From Pseudomonas alloputida (GTDB lineage Bacteria > Pseudomonadota > Gammaproteobacteria > Pseudomonadales > Pseudomonadaceae): a DNA stretch of 64,000 bases. The position numbers were made by a program, and so were the translations under genes. Location of the stretch: positions 5,243,501-5,307,500 of the forward strand of contig NZ_CP128540.1 in NCBI RefSeq assembly GCF_021283545.2, given 5' to 3'. Under the pieces are notes generated by a model that saw nothing but the letters and a program-made list of their open reading frames with translations, searched no databases and was not told where the DNA came from. Shown piece after piece: positions 1-7,058 of the stretch (positions are counted from its first letter, which is position 1; every line of letters starts with the position of its first letter).

Positions 1-904
1 CTTGCACCTGCTGCGCAAACCGCAGGTCGCTGCCGACGGCCGTAATGCCGCGCTTGGCGCCGCCGCCGTCTGGCTGAGCCTGGTGTTCGCCGCCCTTTTC
101 GTCAGCCAACGCCTGCGCCTGGCACGCCTGCGCCAGCGCAGCCGGCAAGAACTCGAACGCCAGGTCGAGGAGCGCACCCGCGAGCTGCGCACTGCCCAGG
201 AAGGCCTGGTGCAATCAGCCAAGCTGGCCGCACTCGGGCAGATGTCGGCGGCCATGGCCCACGAAATCAACCAACCGCTGACCACCCAACGTATGCAGCT
301 GGAAACCCTGCGCCTGCTGCTTGACCATGGTCGCCATGACGAAGCGCGGCAAGCGCTGGAGCCACTGGAACAGATGCTCACGCGCATGGCAGCACTTACC
401 AGCCACCTGAAAACCTTTGCCCGCAACAGCCCGATGGGCCTGCGCGAACGCCTTGACCTGGCAACCGTAGTCGACCAGGCCTTGCATCTGCTGGAAGCGC
501 GCCTTCGCAACGAGGAAGTGGAAGTGGCTCTGTACCTGGCACGCCCAGCCTGGGTACGCGGCGATGCCATCCGCCTGGAGCAGGTGCTGATAAACCTCCT
601 GCACAATGCACTCGACGCCATGCTCGACAAGCGTTACAAACGCCTGGAGATCCGCATCGAACCCGACGAGGACCTATGGCGCCTGAGTGTGCTCGACTCG
701 GGTGGCGGCATTGCCGAAGCCGACCTGGCCAAGGTCTTCGACCCGTTCTTCACCACCAAACCGGTGGGGGAAGGGCTAGGGCTGGGCCTGGCCATTTCCT
801 ACGGCATCGTCCACGAGGCCGGCGGCCAGCTGCGGGCCGAAAACCTGCCTGGCGGCGCGCGCCTGAGCCTTACCCTGCCCCGTGACCTGGAGCCTGTATG
901 TTGA
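1..904 (+). CDS. dctB: C4-dicarboxylate-type sensor histidine kinase, 3' part (DctB/MifS family)
   Basis: This is the C-terminal part of a membrane sensor kinase whose 5' end lies outside the window. The visible part has one membrane segment (about residues 16-38), a charged coiled linker, a HisKA H-box with phospho-acceptor His87 (AMAHEINQPL), an N-box (about 195-206), a G1 motif at DSGGG (232-236) and a G2 motif GEGLGLGL (257-264). The missing N-terminal part would carry the periplasmic sensor. Its stop overlaps the dctD start by 7 bp, so the two are co-translated. The family senses dicarboxylates or 2-oxoglutarate (DctB, or MifS in P. aeruginosa). The adjacent permease supports that role, but the ligand is inferred. 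Confidence 0.88.
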   Translation, partial: LHLLRKPQVAADGRNAALGAAAVWLSLVFAALFVSQRLRLARLRQRSRQELERQVEERTRELRTAQEGLVQSAKLAALGQMSAAMAHEINQPLTTQRMQLETLRLLLDHGRHDEARQALEPLEQMLTRMAALTSHLKTFARNSPMGLRERLDLATVVDQALHLLEARLRNEEVEVALYLARPAWVRGDAIRLEQVLINLLHNALDAMLDKRYKRLEIRIEPDEDLWRLSVLDSGGGIAEADLAKVFDPFFTTKPVGEGLGLGLAISYGIVHEAGGQLRAENLPGGARLSLTLPRDLEPVC

Positions 905-2232
905 ATTCGGTGATCGTCGTCGATGATGAAGCTAGTATCCGCACTGCTGTCGAGCAATGGCTGAGCCTGTCTGGCTTCAGCGTGGAGTTGTTCGCTCGCG
1001 CCGAAGCGTGCCTGGCACACCTGCCGCAGCACTTCCCTGGGGTGATCATCAGCGATGTGCGCATGCCGGGCATGGATGGCCTGCAATTGCTCGAACGCCT
1101 GCAGGCGAACGACCCCGACCTGCCCGTAATTCTGCTGACCGGTCACGGTGATGTACCGATGGCGGTAGAAGCCATGCGCAGCGGGGCCTATGACTTCCTG
1201 GAAAAACCCTTCACGCCGCAAGACTTGCTGGGCAGCCTGCGCCGCGCCCTTGAAAAACGCCAGCTGGTGCTTGAGAACCGCCGGCTCCACGAGCAGGCCG
1301 ACCTCAAGTCACGCCTGGAAGGCACGCTGCTGGGCATGTCCCAGGGCCTGCAACAGCTGCGCCGGCAAGTGCTGGACCTGGCCGGCCTGCCGGTGAACGT
1401 GTTGATCCGCGGTGAAACCGGCAGTGGCAAGGAGCGGGTGGCCCGCTGCCTGCACGACTTCGGCCCCCGTGCCGCCAAGCCCTTTGTAGCCCTTAACTGC
1501 GCGGCCATCCCCGAGTCGCTGTTCGAGGCCGAACTGTTCGGCCATGAGAGCGGCGCCTTCACGGGCGCCCAGGGTAAACGCATCGGCAAGCTGGAGTATG
1601 CCAACGGTGGCACCGTGTTCCTCGACGAAATCGAGAGCATGCCCCTGGCCCAACAGGCCAAGCTGTTGCGGGTGATACAGGAGCAGAAGTTGGAGCGCCT
1701 GGGGGCAAACCAGAGCATCAGCGTCGACCTGCGCATCATTGCTGCGACCAAGCCTGACCTGCTCGAGGAGGCTCGTGCCGGGCGCTTCCGCGAAGACCTG
1801 GCCTACCGCCTGAACGTCGCCGAATTGCGCCTGGCACCGCTGCGCGAGCGGCGGGAGGACATTCCGCTGCTGTTCGAACACTTTGCCCGTGCTGCCGGTG
1901 AAAAGCTTGGTCGCGCGGCCCCGCCGCTATCGGGTGCACAGCTGGCGCAGCTGCTGTCACATGACTGGCCTGGCAACGTGCGTGAACTGGCCAATGCGGC
2001 GGAGCGGCATGCGTTGGGGCTGGGTTCGCCAAATATCGAGGTGGCACCTGCCGGGCAGTCGCTGGGCGAGCAGATGGAAGCATTCGAGGCGCAATGCCTG
2101 CGTGCGGCCTTGCGTCAGCATGGGGGCGAGATCAAGTCGGTGATGGAGGCCTTGCAACTGCCTCGGCGCACGCTTAACGAGAAGATGCAACGGCATGGGC
2201 TGGTGCGCGAGGATTTTATTGGGCAGGCATGA
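898..2232 (+). CDS. dctD: sigma54-dependent response regulator (DctD/MifR family)
   Basis: This 444-aa protein is an NtrC-type enhancer-binding activator. The receiver domain (1-120) has acidic pocket residues near 9-10, phospho-acceptor Asp53 in SDVRMPGMDG, Thr81 and Lys103. The central AAA+ domain has Walker A GETGSGKE (172-179), the sigma54-contact loop GAFTGA (219-224) and Walker B TVFLDE (239-244). A Fis-type HTH lies at the C-terminus (about 395-440). It should be phosphorylated by the overlapping upstream kinase and activate sigma54 promoters. The first candidate target is the next gene, which has a canonical -24/-12 element. MifR, which controls 2-oxoglutarate uptake in P. aeruginosa, is the closest functional precedent by family. 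Confidence 0.92.
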   Translation: MLNSVIVVDDEASIRTAVEQWLSLSGFSVELFARAEACLAHLPQHFPGVIISDVRMPGMDGLQLLERLQANDPDLPVILLTGHGDVPMAVEAMRSGAYDFLEKPFTPQDLLGSLRRALEKRQLVLENRRLHEQADLKSRLEGTLLGMSQGLQQLRRQVLDLAGLPVNVLIRGETGSGKERVARCLHDFGPRAAKPFVALNCAAIPESLFEAELFGHESGAFTGAQGKRIGKLEYANGGTVFLDEIESMPLAQQAKLLRVIQEQKLERLGANQSISVDLRIIAATKPDLLEEARAGRFREDLAYRLNVAELRLAPLRERREDIPLLFEHFARAAGEKLGRAAPPLSGAQLAQLLSHDWPGNVRELANAAERHALGLGSPNIEVAPAGQSLGEQMEAFEAQCLRAALRQHGGEIKSVMEALQLPRRTLNEKMQRHGLVREDFIGQA

Positions 2233-2285
2233 GCGGAAATCCGCTTATGACCTGCACCTGATAGGCAAAAAACCGCTCATAAGCT
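2231..2285. promoter_or_regulatory. putative upstream activator sites for DctD
   Basis: A 16-bp inverted repeat GAGCGGAAATCCGCTT (2231-2246) directly follows dctD. A related block CCGCTCATAAGC (2273-2284) lies 31 bp further on, about three helical turns, and shares the CCGCTyATrA core. They sit 130-180 bp upstream of the -24 box, the usual distance for an enhancer-binding protein. The assignment to DctD is inferred from position. Confidence 0.45.
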
Positions 2286-2307
2286 CAAGGTTTTGGACTG
2301 CTTTGCA

Positions 2308-2334
2308 GCCCTTCGCGGTCAGGACCGCTCCTGC
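2308..2334. repeat. degenerate REP-like element
   Basis: The sequence holds CTTCGCGGTC-AGGACCGCTCC, an imperfect version of the P. putida REP hairpin found many times in this window. It lies between dctD and the permease promoter. Confidence 0.5.
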
Positions 2335-2410
2335 AAAGGGCGGCGCAACACCCACCGCTATGCCGGCTCGGGCTATTTGATGCCCTCAAATGAATCAGCC
2401 CGCACCCATT

Positions 2411-2426
2411 TGGCACACCTTCTGCA
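2411..2426 (+). promoter_or_regulatory. sigma54 (-24/-12) promoter of the permease gene
   Basis: TTGGCAC-N5-CTGCAA has GG (2412-2413) exactly 10 nt from GC (2424-2425), which is the RpoN spacing rule with a consensus -24 box. It lies 60 bp upstream of the ATG at 2486. The start at 2390 would place the promoter inside the gene, so this element decides the start. Confidence 0.82.
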
Positions 2427-2485
2427 ATTGCCTTGGCAAGCTGCGCCACGGCGCGCTCCACAAAAACAACGAGAAGGTATCCCTG

Positions 2486-3805
2486 ATGGATAACGCCACC
2501 TCCCTGCCTGCCGGGGCGGCCACCGCGCCTGCCGCAGAAAAAACCACCGCCAGCCGCCTGAAGTCGATTTTCAGCGGGTCCATCGGCAACATGGTCGAAT
2601 GGTACGACTGGTACGTCTACGCCGCATTCTCGCTGTACTTCGCCAAGGCCTTCTTCCCCGCCGGCGACTCCACCGCACAACTGCTCAATACCGCCGCGAT
2701 CTTCGCCGTGGGCTTCCTGATGCGCCCGATCGGTGGCTGGCTGATGGGCCTGTACGCCGACCGCAAGGGCCGCAAGGCCGCGCTGATGGCGTCGGTCCTG
2801 CTCATGTGCGCAGGCTCGCTGGTCATCGCCCTGACCCCGGGTTACGAAACCATCGGCGTCGCCGCACCTGTCCTGCTGGTCATCGCGCGCCTGCTGCAGG
2901 GCCTGTCGGTGGGTGGTGAATACGGCACCTCGGCCACCTACCTCAGCGAAATGGCCAGCAAGGAGCGCCGTGGTTTCTTCTCCAGCTTCCAGTACGTGAC
3001 CCTGATCTCCGGCCAGCTCATCGCCCTGGCGGTACTGATCGTCCTGCAACAGACCCTGACCACCGAGCAGCTGTACGCCTGGGGCTGGCGCGTGCCGTTC
3101 GTGATCGGTGCGCTGTGCGCCGTGGTGGCCCTGTACCTGCGTCGCGGCATGGAAGAAACCGCCTCGTTCACCAAGAAGGAAAAGGCCAAGGAAAGCCTGA
3201 TGCGCACCCTGCTGCGTCACCCCAAGGAGCTGATGACCGTCGTCGGTCTGACCATGGGCGGCACCCTGGCCTTCTACACCTACACCACCTACATGCAGAA
3301 ATACCTGGTCAACACCGTGGGCATGAGCATCAGTGACTCGACCACCATCTCGGCCGCCACGCTGTTCCTGTTCATGTGCCTGCAGCCGATGATCGGTGGT
3401 CTGTCCGACAAGATCGGCCGCCGTCCGATCCTGATCGCCTTCGGTGTGCTCGGCACCCTGTTCACCGTCCCCATCCTCAGCACCCTGCACACCATCCAGA
3501 CCTGGTGGGGTGCGTTCTTCCTGATCATGGCCGCACTGATCATCGTAAGCGGCTATACCTCGATCAACGCCGTGGTCAAAGCCGAGCTGTTCCCTACCGA
3601 AATTCGCGCCCTGGGCGTTGGCCTGCCGTATGCCCTGACGGTGTCGATCTTCGGCGGCACCGCCGAATACGTGGCCCTGTGGTTCAAGAGCGCCGGGATG
3701 GAGAGCGGCTTCTACTGGTACGTCACCGCCTGTATCGCCTGCTCGCTGCTGGTTTACGCGACCATGAAAGACACCAAGCAGCACTCGCGGATTACCACTG
3801 AGTAA
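2486..3805 (+). CDS. kgtP: MFS 2-oxoglutarate/dicarboxylate:H+ symporter (KgtP-like)
   Basis: This 439-aa, 12-TM major facilitator belongs to the metabolite:H+ symporter family (KgtP/ShiA/ProP). The N-terminal NMVEWYDWYVY and the cytoplasmic loop GLYADRKGRKAALM are diagnostic. An in-frame ATG exists at 2390, but it lies upstream of the sigma54 promoter. The ATG at 2486 has GAGAAGG 8 nt before it and is preferred. Neighbours dctB/dctD point to uptake of a C4- or C5-dicarboxylate, probably 2-oxoglutarate. An A-rich AAAAACAA stretch just before the ribosome site could bind Hfq/Crc, and a strong terminator follows. The substrate is inferred from family and context. Confidence 0.87.
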   Translation: MDNATSLPAGAATAPAAEKTTASRLKSIFSGSIGNMVEWYDWYVYAAFSLYFAKAFFPAGDSTAQLLNTAAIFAVGFLMRPIGGWLMGLYADRKGRKAALMASVLLMCAGSLVIALTPGYETIGVAAPVLLVIARLLQGLSVGGEYGTSATYLSEMASKERRGFFSSFQYVTLISGQLIALAVLIVLQQTLTTEQLYAWGWRVPFVIGALCAVVALYLRRGMEETASFTKKEKAKESLMRTLLRHPKELMTVVGLTMGGTLAFYTYTTYMQKYLVNTVGMSISDSTTISAATLFLFMCLQPMIGGLSDKIGRRPILIAFGVLGTLFTVPILSTLHTIQTWWGAFFLIMAALIIVSGYTSINAVVKAELFPTEIRALGVGLPYALTVSIFGGTAEYVALWFKSAGMESGFYWYVTACIACSLLVYATMKDTKQHSRITTE

Positions 3806-3823
3806 CGCTGGCCTGGCAGTACT

Positions 3824-3860
3824 AAAAGGGGCGCCCCATTGCATGGAGCGCCCCTTTTCT
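3824..3860 (+). terminator. rho-independent terminator after kgtP
   Basis: Perfect 11-bp stem AAAAGGGGCGC (3824-3834) / GCGCCCCTTTT (3848-3858) with a 13-nt loop and terminal T run. Confidence 0.9.
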
Positions 3861-4105
3861 ATTCAGACTTTTCCTTCTTAACGCCCTATTAATTCCACCT
3901 TATCAAGCTGCAATGGCTGGCAGAACGTTGGCGCCCGCGCGAACGCTCCCAAGCCAGCCTTGCGGCCTGAAGCACGACATACGCGCCCAAATACATCGAA
4001 CAAATGGATTATTTAGCACTATTTTTTGCGCTTTTTAATCAAATTATTCGGCGTAGGATTAAACCCATAGAAACAAACAACTCACAAACCCCTGGAGCAA
4101 CGACC
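3861..4105 (+). other. AT-rich region upstream of the repeat-peptide gene
   Basis: Apart from the terminator at its left edge, no gene is seen in this interval. The part from about 4000 to 4080 is much richer in A and T than the rest of the window (long T runs and AAATTATT). That fits a promoter or a binding region for H-NS-like proteins such as TurA. No convincing -35/-10 pair could be fixed. Confidence 0.4.
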
Positions 4106-4510
4106 ATGAAAAACAAACTGATCCTTACCCTGGCCCTCTCGGTTTTCGCAGCTGGCGCCTTCGCCGAAGATGGCTTCGACCGGACCGACGCTCACACCTT
4201 TGCCGCAGTTCAAACCCAGTCGCCCCGCTACGCTGAAGACGGCTTCGACCGCACCGGTGGCCAACGCTTCGCCGAAGACGGCTTCGACCGCACCGGCGGC
4301 CAGCGCTTCGCCGAAGACGGCTTCGACCGCACCGGTGGCCAACGCTTCGCTGAAGACGGCTTCGACCGCACCGGTGGCCAACGCTTCGCTGAAGACGGCT
4401 TCGACCGCACCGGTGGCCAACGCTTCGCTGAAGACGGCTTCGACCGCACCGGTGGCCAACGCTTCGCTGAAGACGGCTTCGACCGCACCAACGCGCACCG
4501 CATCAGCTGA
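4106..4510 (+). CDS. secreted tandem-repeat peptide precursor (unrecognised family)
   Basis: This 134-aa protein starts at an ATG with GGAG 8 nt upstream. A 20-residue Sec signal peptide ends at AGAFA, so export is likely. The rest is a variant repeat (EDGFDRTDAHTF), a short linker, six exact copies of AEDGFDRTGGQRF (nt 4232-4465), and a closing variant AEDGFDRTNAHRIS. There is no Cys, no membrane segment and no known domain. At the DNA level the 39-bp units are almost identical: copies 4-6 are the same and the others differ only at third positions, so expansion is recent and the peptide is constrained. It is monocistronic with its own terminator. Function is unknown; a processed multi-copy peptide or a disordered surface protein are both possible. 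Confidence 0.85.
   Translation: MKNKLILTLALSVFAAGAFAEDGFDRTDAHTFAAVQTQSPRYAEDGFDRTGGQRFAEDGFDRTGGQRFAEDGFDRTGGQRFAEDGFDRTGGQRFAEDGFDRTGGQRFAEDGFDRTGGQRFAEDGFDRTNAHRIS
4232..4465 (+). repeat. six 39-bp in-frame tandem repeats
   Basis: Six direct copies start with GCT/GCC GAAGACGGCTTCGAC. The unit length is a multiple of three and the copies differ at only three synonymous positions. Divergent half-copies flank the array at 4163-4198 and 4466-4507. Confidence 0.97.
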
Positions 4511-4529
4511 TACCTGATTGCGAGCACCC

Positions 4530-4549
4530 AGCCCGGCTTCGGCCGGGCT
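4530..4549 (+). terminator. stem-loop terminator after the repeat-peptide gene
   Basis: AGCCCGGC-TTCG-GCCGGGCT is an 8-bp GC stem closed by a UUCG tetraloop. Only a weak T tract follows, so termination strength is uncertain. Confidence 0.7.
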
Positions 4550-4629
4550 TGATCATTTGCAGGCGAGCTCAGGCTTGGCACACTAGGCACCTTGTCCACC
4601 AGGAGGTAGGGCCAACAAGCCCAGCACAG

Positions 4630-5235
4630 ATGTATTACTACGAACCCGCCAAAGGCCACGGCCTGCCGCACGACCCGTTCAATGCCATCGTCGGTCCCCG
4701 CCCGATCGGCTGGATCTCCTCTCAGGACCGCGAAGGCCGCCTGAATCTGGCGCCTTACAGCTTCTTCAATGCGTTCAACTACATCCCGCCGATCATCGGT
4801 TTCTGCAGCGTCGGGCGCAAAGACAGCCTGAACAACATCGAGCAGACCGGTGAGTTCGTCTGGAACCTGGCCACCCGCCCACTGGCCGAGCAAATGAACC
4901 TGAGCTGCGCACCGGTCGCTGCCGAAGTGAACGAATTCGAATTGAGCGGCCTCACTGCCGCACCGTCTAGCATCGTCAAGGTGCCGCGCGTGGGTGAAAC
5001 GCCGGTAGCCTTCGAGTGCAAGGTCAGCCAGATCGTCCAGCTCAAGCGGGCCGACCAGGAACAGGTGCCCAGCTGGCTGATCCTTGGAGAAGTGGTGGCG
5101 GTGCACATTGCCGAGCACCTGTTGAACAACGGCATCTACGATACCGCTGCCGCCGAGCCGATCCTGCGTGGGGGTGGCCCGGCGGATTATTTCGAGCTGG
5201 GCAACCTGTTCAAGATGGCCCGGCCGCCGGCCTGA
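4630..5235 (+). CDS. flavin reductase-like FMN-binding protein (DIM6/NTAB family)
   Basis: This 201-aa protein has the FMN-binding split-barrel fold: GPRPIGWISSQDREGRLNLAPYSFFNAFNYIPPIIGFCS near residues 23-62 is typical of NAD(P)H-flavin oxidoreductase-like proteins. The start MYYYEPAKGH matches the usual N-terminus. The AGGAGG at 4601-4606 is about 23 nt upstream, too far for a normal ribosome site, so initiation is odd. The family reduces flavin for partner oxygenases or acts on small quinone-like substrates. The substrate is unknown. Its stop TGA abuts the stop of the convergent gene, forming TGATCA. Confidence 0.82.
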   Translation: MYYYEPAKGHGLPHDPFNAIVGPRPIGWISSQDREGRLNLAPYSFFNAFNYIPPIIGFCSVGRKDSLNNIEQTGEFVWNLATRPLAEQMNLSCAPVAAEVNEFELSGLTAAPSSIVKVPRVGETPVAFECKVSQIVQLKRADQEQVPSWLILGEVVAVHIAEHLLNNGIYDTAAAEPILRGGGPADYFELGNLFKMARPPA

Positions 5236-5502
5236 TCACCAGACCAGCTCACCCTCTTCGCTGACGCCCTGCAGGCGTTGCAGCTCGGCGGTGGCCGCCT
5301 CGTCGGCGGCCACGGCGCCCTTGAACACCTGCCCGTCGAGAACCTTGTGAAAGCGCGGCGCGCCGCCCATGCCCAAGGCTTTGACCGCGATGGCCGCGTG
5401 ATAGCCGCCACCTTCCACCGGCACCATCGCCGATACCGCTTCGAAATGAGTGAATTCCCTACGTGCCATGTTGCTGTCCGGGTTGTTGAACAAGAGCGTC
5501 AC
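5236..5502 (-). CDS. hypothetical protein, second gene of monooxygenase pair
   Basis: This is an 88-aa protein from a GTG start with GAGG 4 nt upstream; an internal ATG at 5469 would give a 77-aa version. It is rich in Gly and Ala, ends VSEEGELVW, and has no signal peptide or membrane segment. It starts 16 bp after the stop of the small monooxygenase and is probably co-transcribed with it. I do not recognise the family. The residues HFEAVSAMVPVEGGGYHAAIAVKAL suggest a compact alpha/beta protein, which is only an impression. Confidence 0.6.
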   Translation of the reverse strand: MTLLFNNPDSNMARREFTHFEAVSAMVPVEGGGYHAAIAVKALGMGGAPRFHKVLDGQVFKGAVAADEAATAELQRLQGVSEEGELVW

Positions 5503-5518
5503 TTTACCTCATCCACGC

Positions 5519-5812
5519 TCAGTCGAAGGTATGCAAGTCCAGGCTGCTGACCACCTGGGCCTGCACCAGTTCACCGAACACCTCCAGTGTCGGCGAAGCA
5601 AAGTAACCACTCATCGCCTGCTGGTCCTGCCAGCTTCCGCTGAGCAACCACAGGTCAGCATCAGCCTGAGAACGCTGCACGGTAAAACTCAGGCAACCCG
5701 GTGTACGCAGCGAGGGCTCGAGCAGGTCACGCAGGCGCGCGCCCAGCTCTGCCGAGCGCCCGCTGCTGGCACGGATGAAAGCAAGGTGGGTGACCGGTTG
5801 TTTAAGGGTCAT
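5519..5812 (-). CDS. antibiotic biosynthesis monooxygenase (ABM) domain protein
   Basis: This 97-aa protein has the ferredoxin-like dimeric ABM fold (YgiN/HmoA type). The N-terminal THLAFIRASSGRSAELGARLRDL, central GCLSFTVQRSQAD and SGSWQDQQAMSGYF are typical. Members are cofactor-independent quinol monooxygenases or heme-degrading enzymes. No specific substrate can be read from the sequence. The start has GGAGA 8 nt upstream. It is the first gene of a two-gene unit divergent from the AraC-type regulator, which may control it. Confidence 0.78.
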   Translation of the reverse strand: MTLKQPVTHLAFIRASSGRSAELGARLRDLLEPSLRTPGCLSFTVQRSQADADLWLLSGSWQDQQAMSGYFASPTLEVFGELVQAQVVSSLDLHTFD

Positions 5813-5906
5813 TGCACAATCTCCTTGAAGCAGGCGGACGGAAAAGCCAGGCTGCCAAGGTTAGGCGCTCACCCGCGCGGCGCGTTAGGCCATTACTGCA
5901 TGTCGA

Positions 5907-5940
5907 TTGCCTGATCCTGCAGCGCGGCAGGATCAGGCAA
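5907..5940. promoter_or_regulatory. perfect 14-bp inverted repeat in divergent promoter region
   Basis: TTGCCTGATCCTGC / GCAGGATCAGGCAA with a 6-nt centre AGCGCG lies between the monooxygenase pair and the AraC gene. There is no T run on either strand, so it is more like an operator or an RNA stem than a terminator. Confidence 0.6.
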
Positions 5941-6014
5941 TCCACATGCAGCTTTCGACTAGCGCCCGTCTTTGCCCAAACCTATGCTGCGTCGGTCAGC
6001 AGAGGAAAGCCATC

Positions 6015-6935
6015 ATGACCACCGCCACGTCCACCGAACCGACCCTGGAACTGCAGCGCCTGGAGCTGGCCGAGCTGATCAACCGCCATGCGGGCGAGCC
6101 CTTTGGTCCAGCATCGGCCATCGATGACCTGTACCTGGTGCGTTACACCGAAAATGTACGTTCTGTACCCACCCTGGCGCAGCCTGCCCTGTGCATCCTT
6201 GCCCAGGGCAGCAAAAGCCTGTTCCTGGGTGACGAGCAGTACGCCTACGACCCACTGCATTACATGGTCGTTTCGGTGACCTTGCCACTCAGCGCCGTGA
6301 GGCTGGATGCCAGCCCCGAGAACCCAAGCCTGGGCCTGCGCATGGACCTGGACCCGGCGGAGATCAGCCAACTGATCGCCGAGAGCGGGCCAATGCTGGT
6401 ACCCAATCGACCTTCCGGCCGTGGTTTGTATGTGGAAAGGACAGATGCCGCGTTACTCGATGCCCTGCTGCGGTTGCTGCGGCTGCTGGACACCCCTCGC
6501 GACATCGCAATGCTGGCGCCGCTGTTCCGCCGCGAGATTCTCTACCGCCTGCTGCGTGGGCCGCAGGGTTACCGGCTGTATGAAATTGCCTTGGCCAACA
6601 GCCAGACCCACCGGGTTTGCCAGGCCATCACTTGGCTCAACAACAACTTCCAACAACCGCTGCGTATCGAGGACCTGGCCCGTGAGGTCAACCTCAGCAC
6701 CTCGACCTTGCACCACCGCTTCAAGGCCGTGACCTCGATGAGCCCGCTTCAGTACCAGAAGCAGCTGCGCCTGCAGGAGGCGCGGCGGCTGATGTTGAAC
6801 GACGGGCTGGAGGCGGCGGTGGCGGCTTATCGGGTGGGTTATGAAAGCCCGTCGCAGTTCAGCCGTGAATACAGCCGGCTTTACGGCGCGCCGCCGATTC
6901 GCGATGTGGCTCGGTTGCGGGCTACTGCGGTCTGA
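6015..6935 (+). CDS. AraC-family transcriptional regulator
   Basis: This 306-aa protein has an N-terminal AraC_N cupin-like ligand domain (about 20-180, with YTENVRSVPTLAQPALCILAQGSKSLFLGDEQY) and a C-terminal pair of HTH motifs (about 200-300). The second HTH includes AAVAAYRVGYESPSQFSREYSRLYG. The start ATG has AGAGGAAAG upstream; the reading frame is open further left, but this is the only start with a ribosome site. It is divergent from the monooxygenase/hypothetical pair, and a 34-bp palindrome lies between them. The ligand is unknown. Regulation of the divergent pair is inferred. Confidence 0.88.
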   Translation: MTTATSTEPTLELQRLELAELINRHAGEPFGPASAIDDLYLVRYTENVRSVPTLAQPALCILAQGSKSLFLGDEQYAYDPLHYMVVSVTLPLSAVRLDASPENPSLGLRMDLDPAEISQLIAESGPMLVPNRPSGRGLYVERTDAALLDALLRLLRLLDTPRDIAMLAPLFRREILYRLLRGPQGYRLYEIALANSQTHRVCQAITWLNNNFQQPLRIEDLAREVNLSTSTLHHRFKAVTSMSPLQYQKQLRLQEARRLMLNDGLEAAVAAYRVGYESPSQFSREYSRLYGAPPIRDVARLRATAV

Positions 6936-6955
6936 AGCTCAACATTCTCCTGCAC

Positions 6956-6989
6956 CGGCGCTTTCGCGGGTAAACCCGCTCCTACAGGT
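6956..6989. repeat. REP element
   Basis: Contains TTTCGCGGGTAAACCCGC followed by TCCTACAGG, the canonical P. putida 35-bp REP with its self-complementary core, between convergent genes. Confidence 0.85.
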
Positions 6990-7058
6990 TTTTGCACAGA
7001 TGCGAAAATTGCGCGCTGCCTGCAGGCGCGAGAGGCCGAAACAGGCAATCGCAATGCT

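Noticed and set aside
2390..2485. N-terminal extension of the permease from ATG 2390
   Set aside because: It would include the sigma54 promoter at 2411-2426, and no ribosome site precedes it.
4232..4465. CRISPR-like array of 39-bp repeats
   Set aside because: The copies are contiguous with no spacers and encode a constant in-frame peptide, so it is a coding tandem repeat.
4574..4590. Second sigma54 promoter (TTGGCACACTAGGCAC) before the flavin reductase gene
   Set aside because: The -24 half is good, but no GC lies at the required 10-nt distance.
4228..5118. Long antisense and frame-shifted reading frames over the tandem repeats
   Set aside because: A 39-bp unit is a multiple of three, so any frame open in one copy is open in all. 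They lack ribosome sites and cross real genes.
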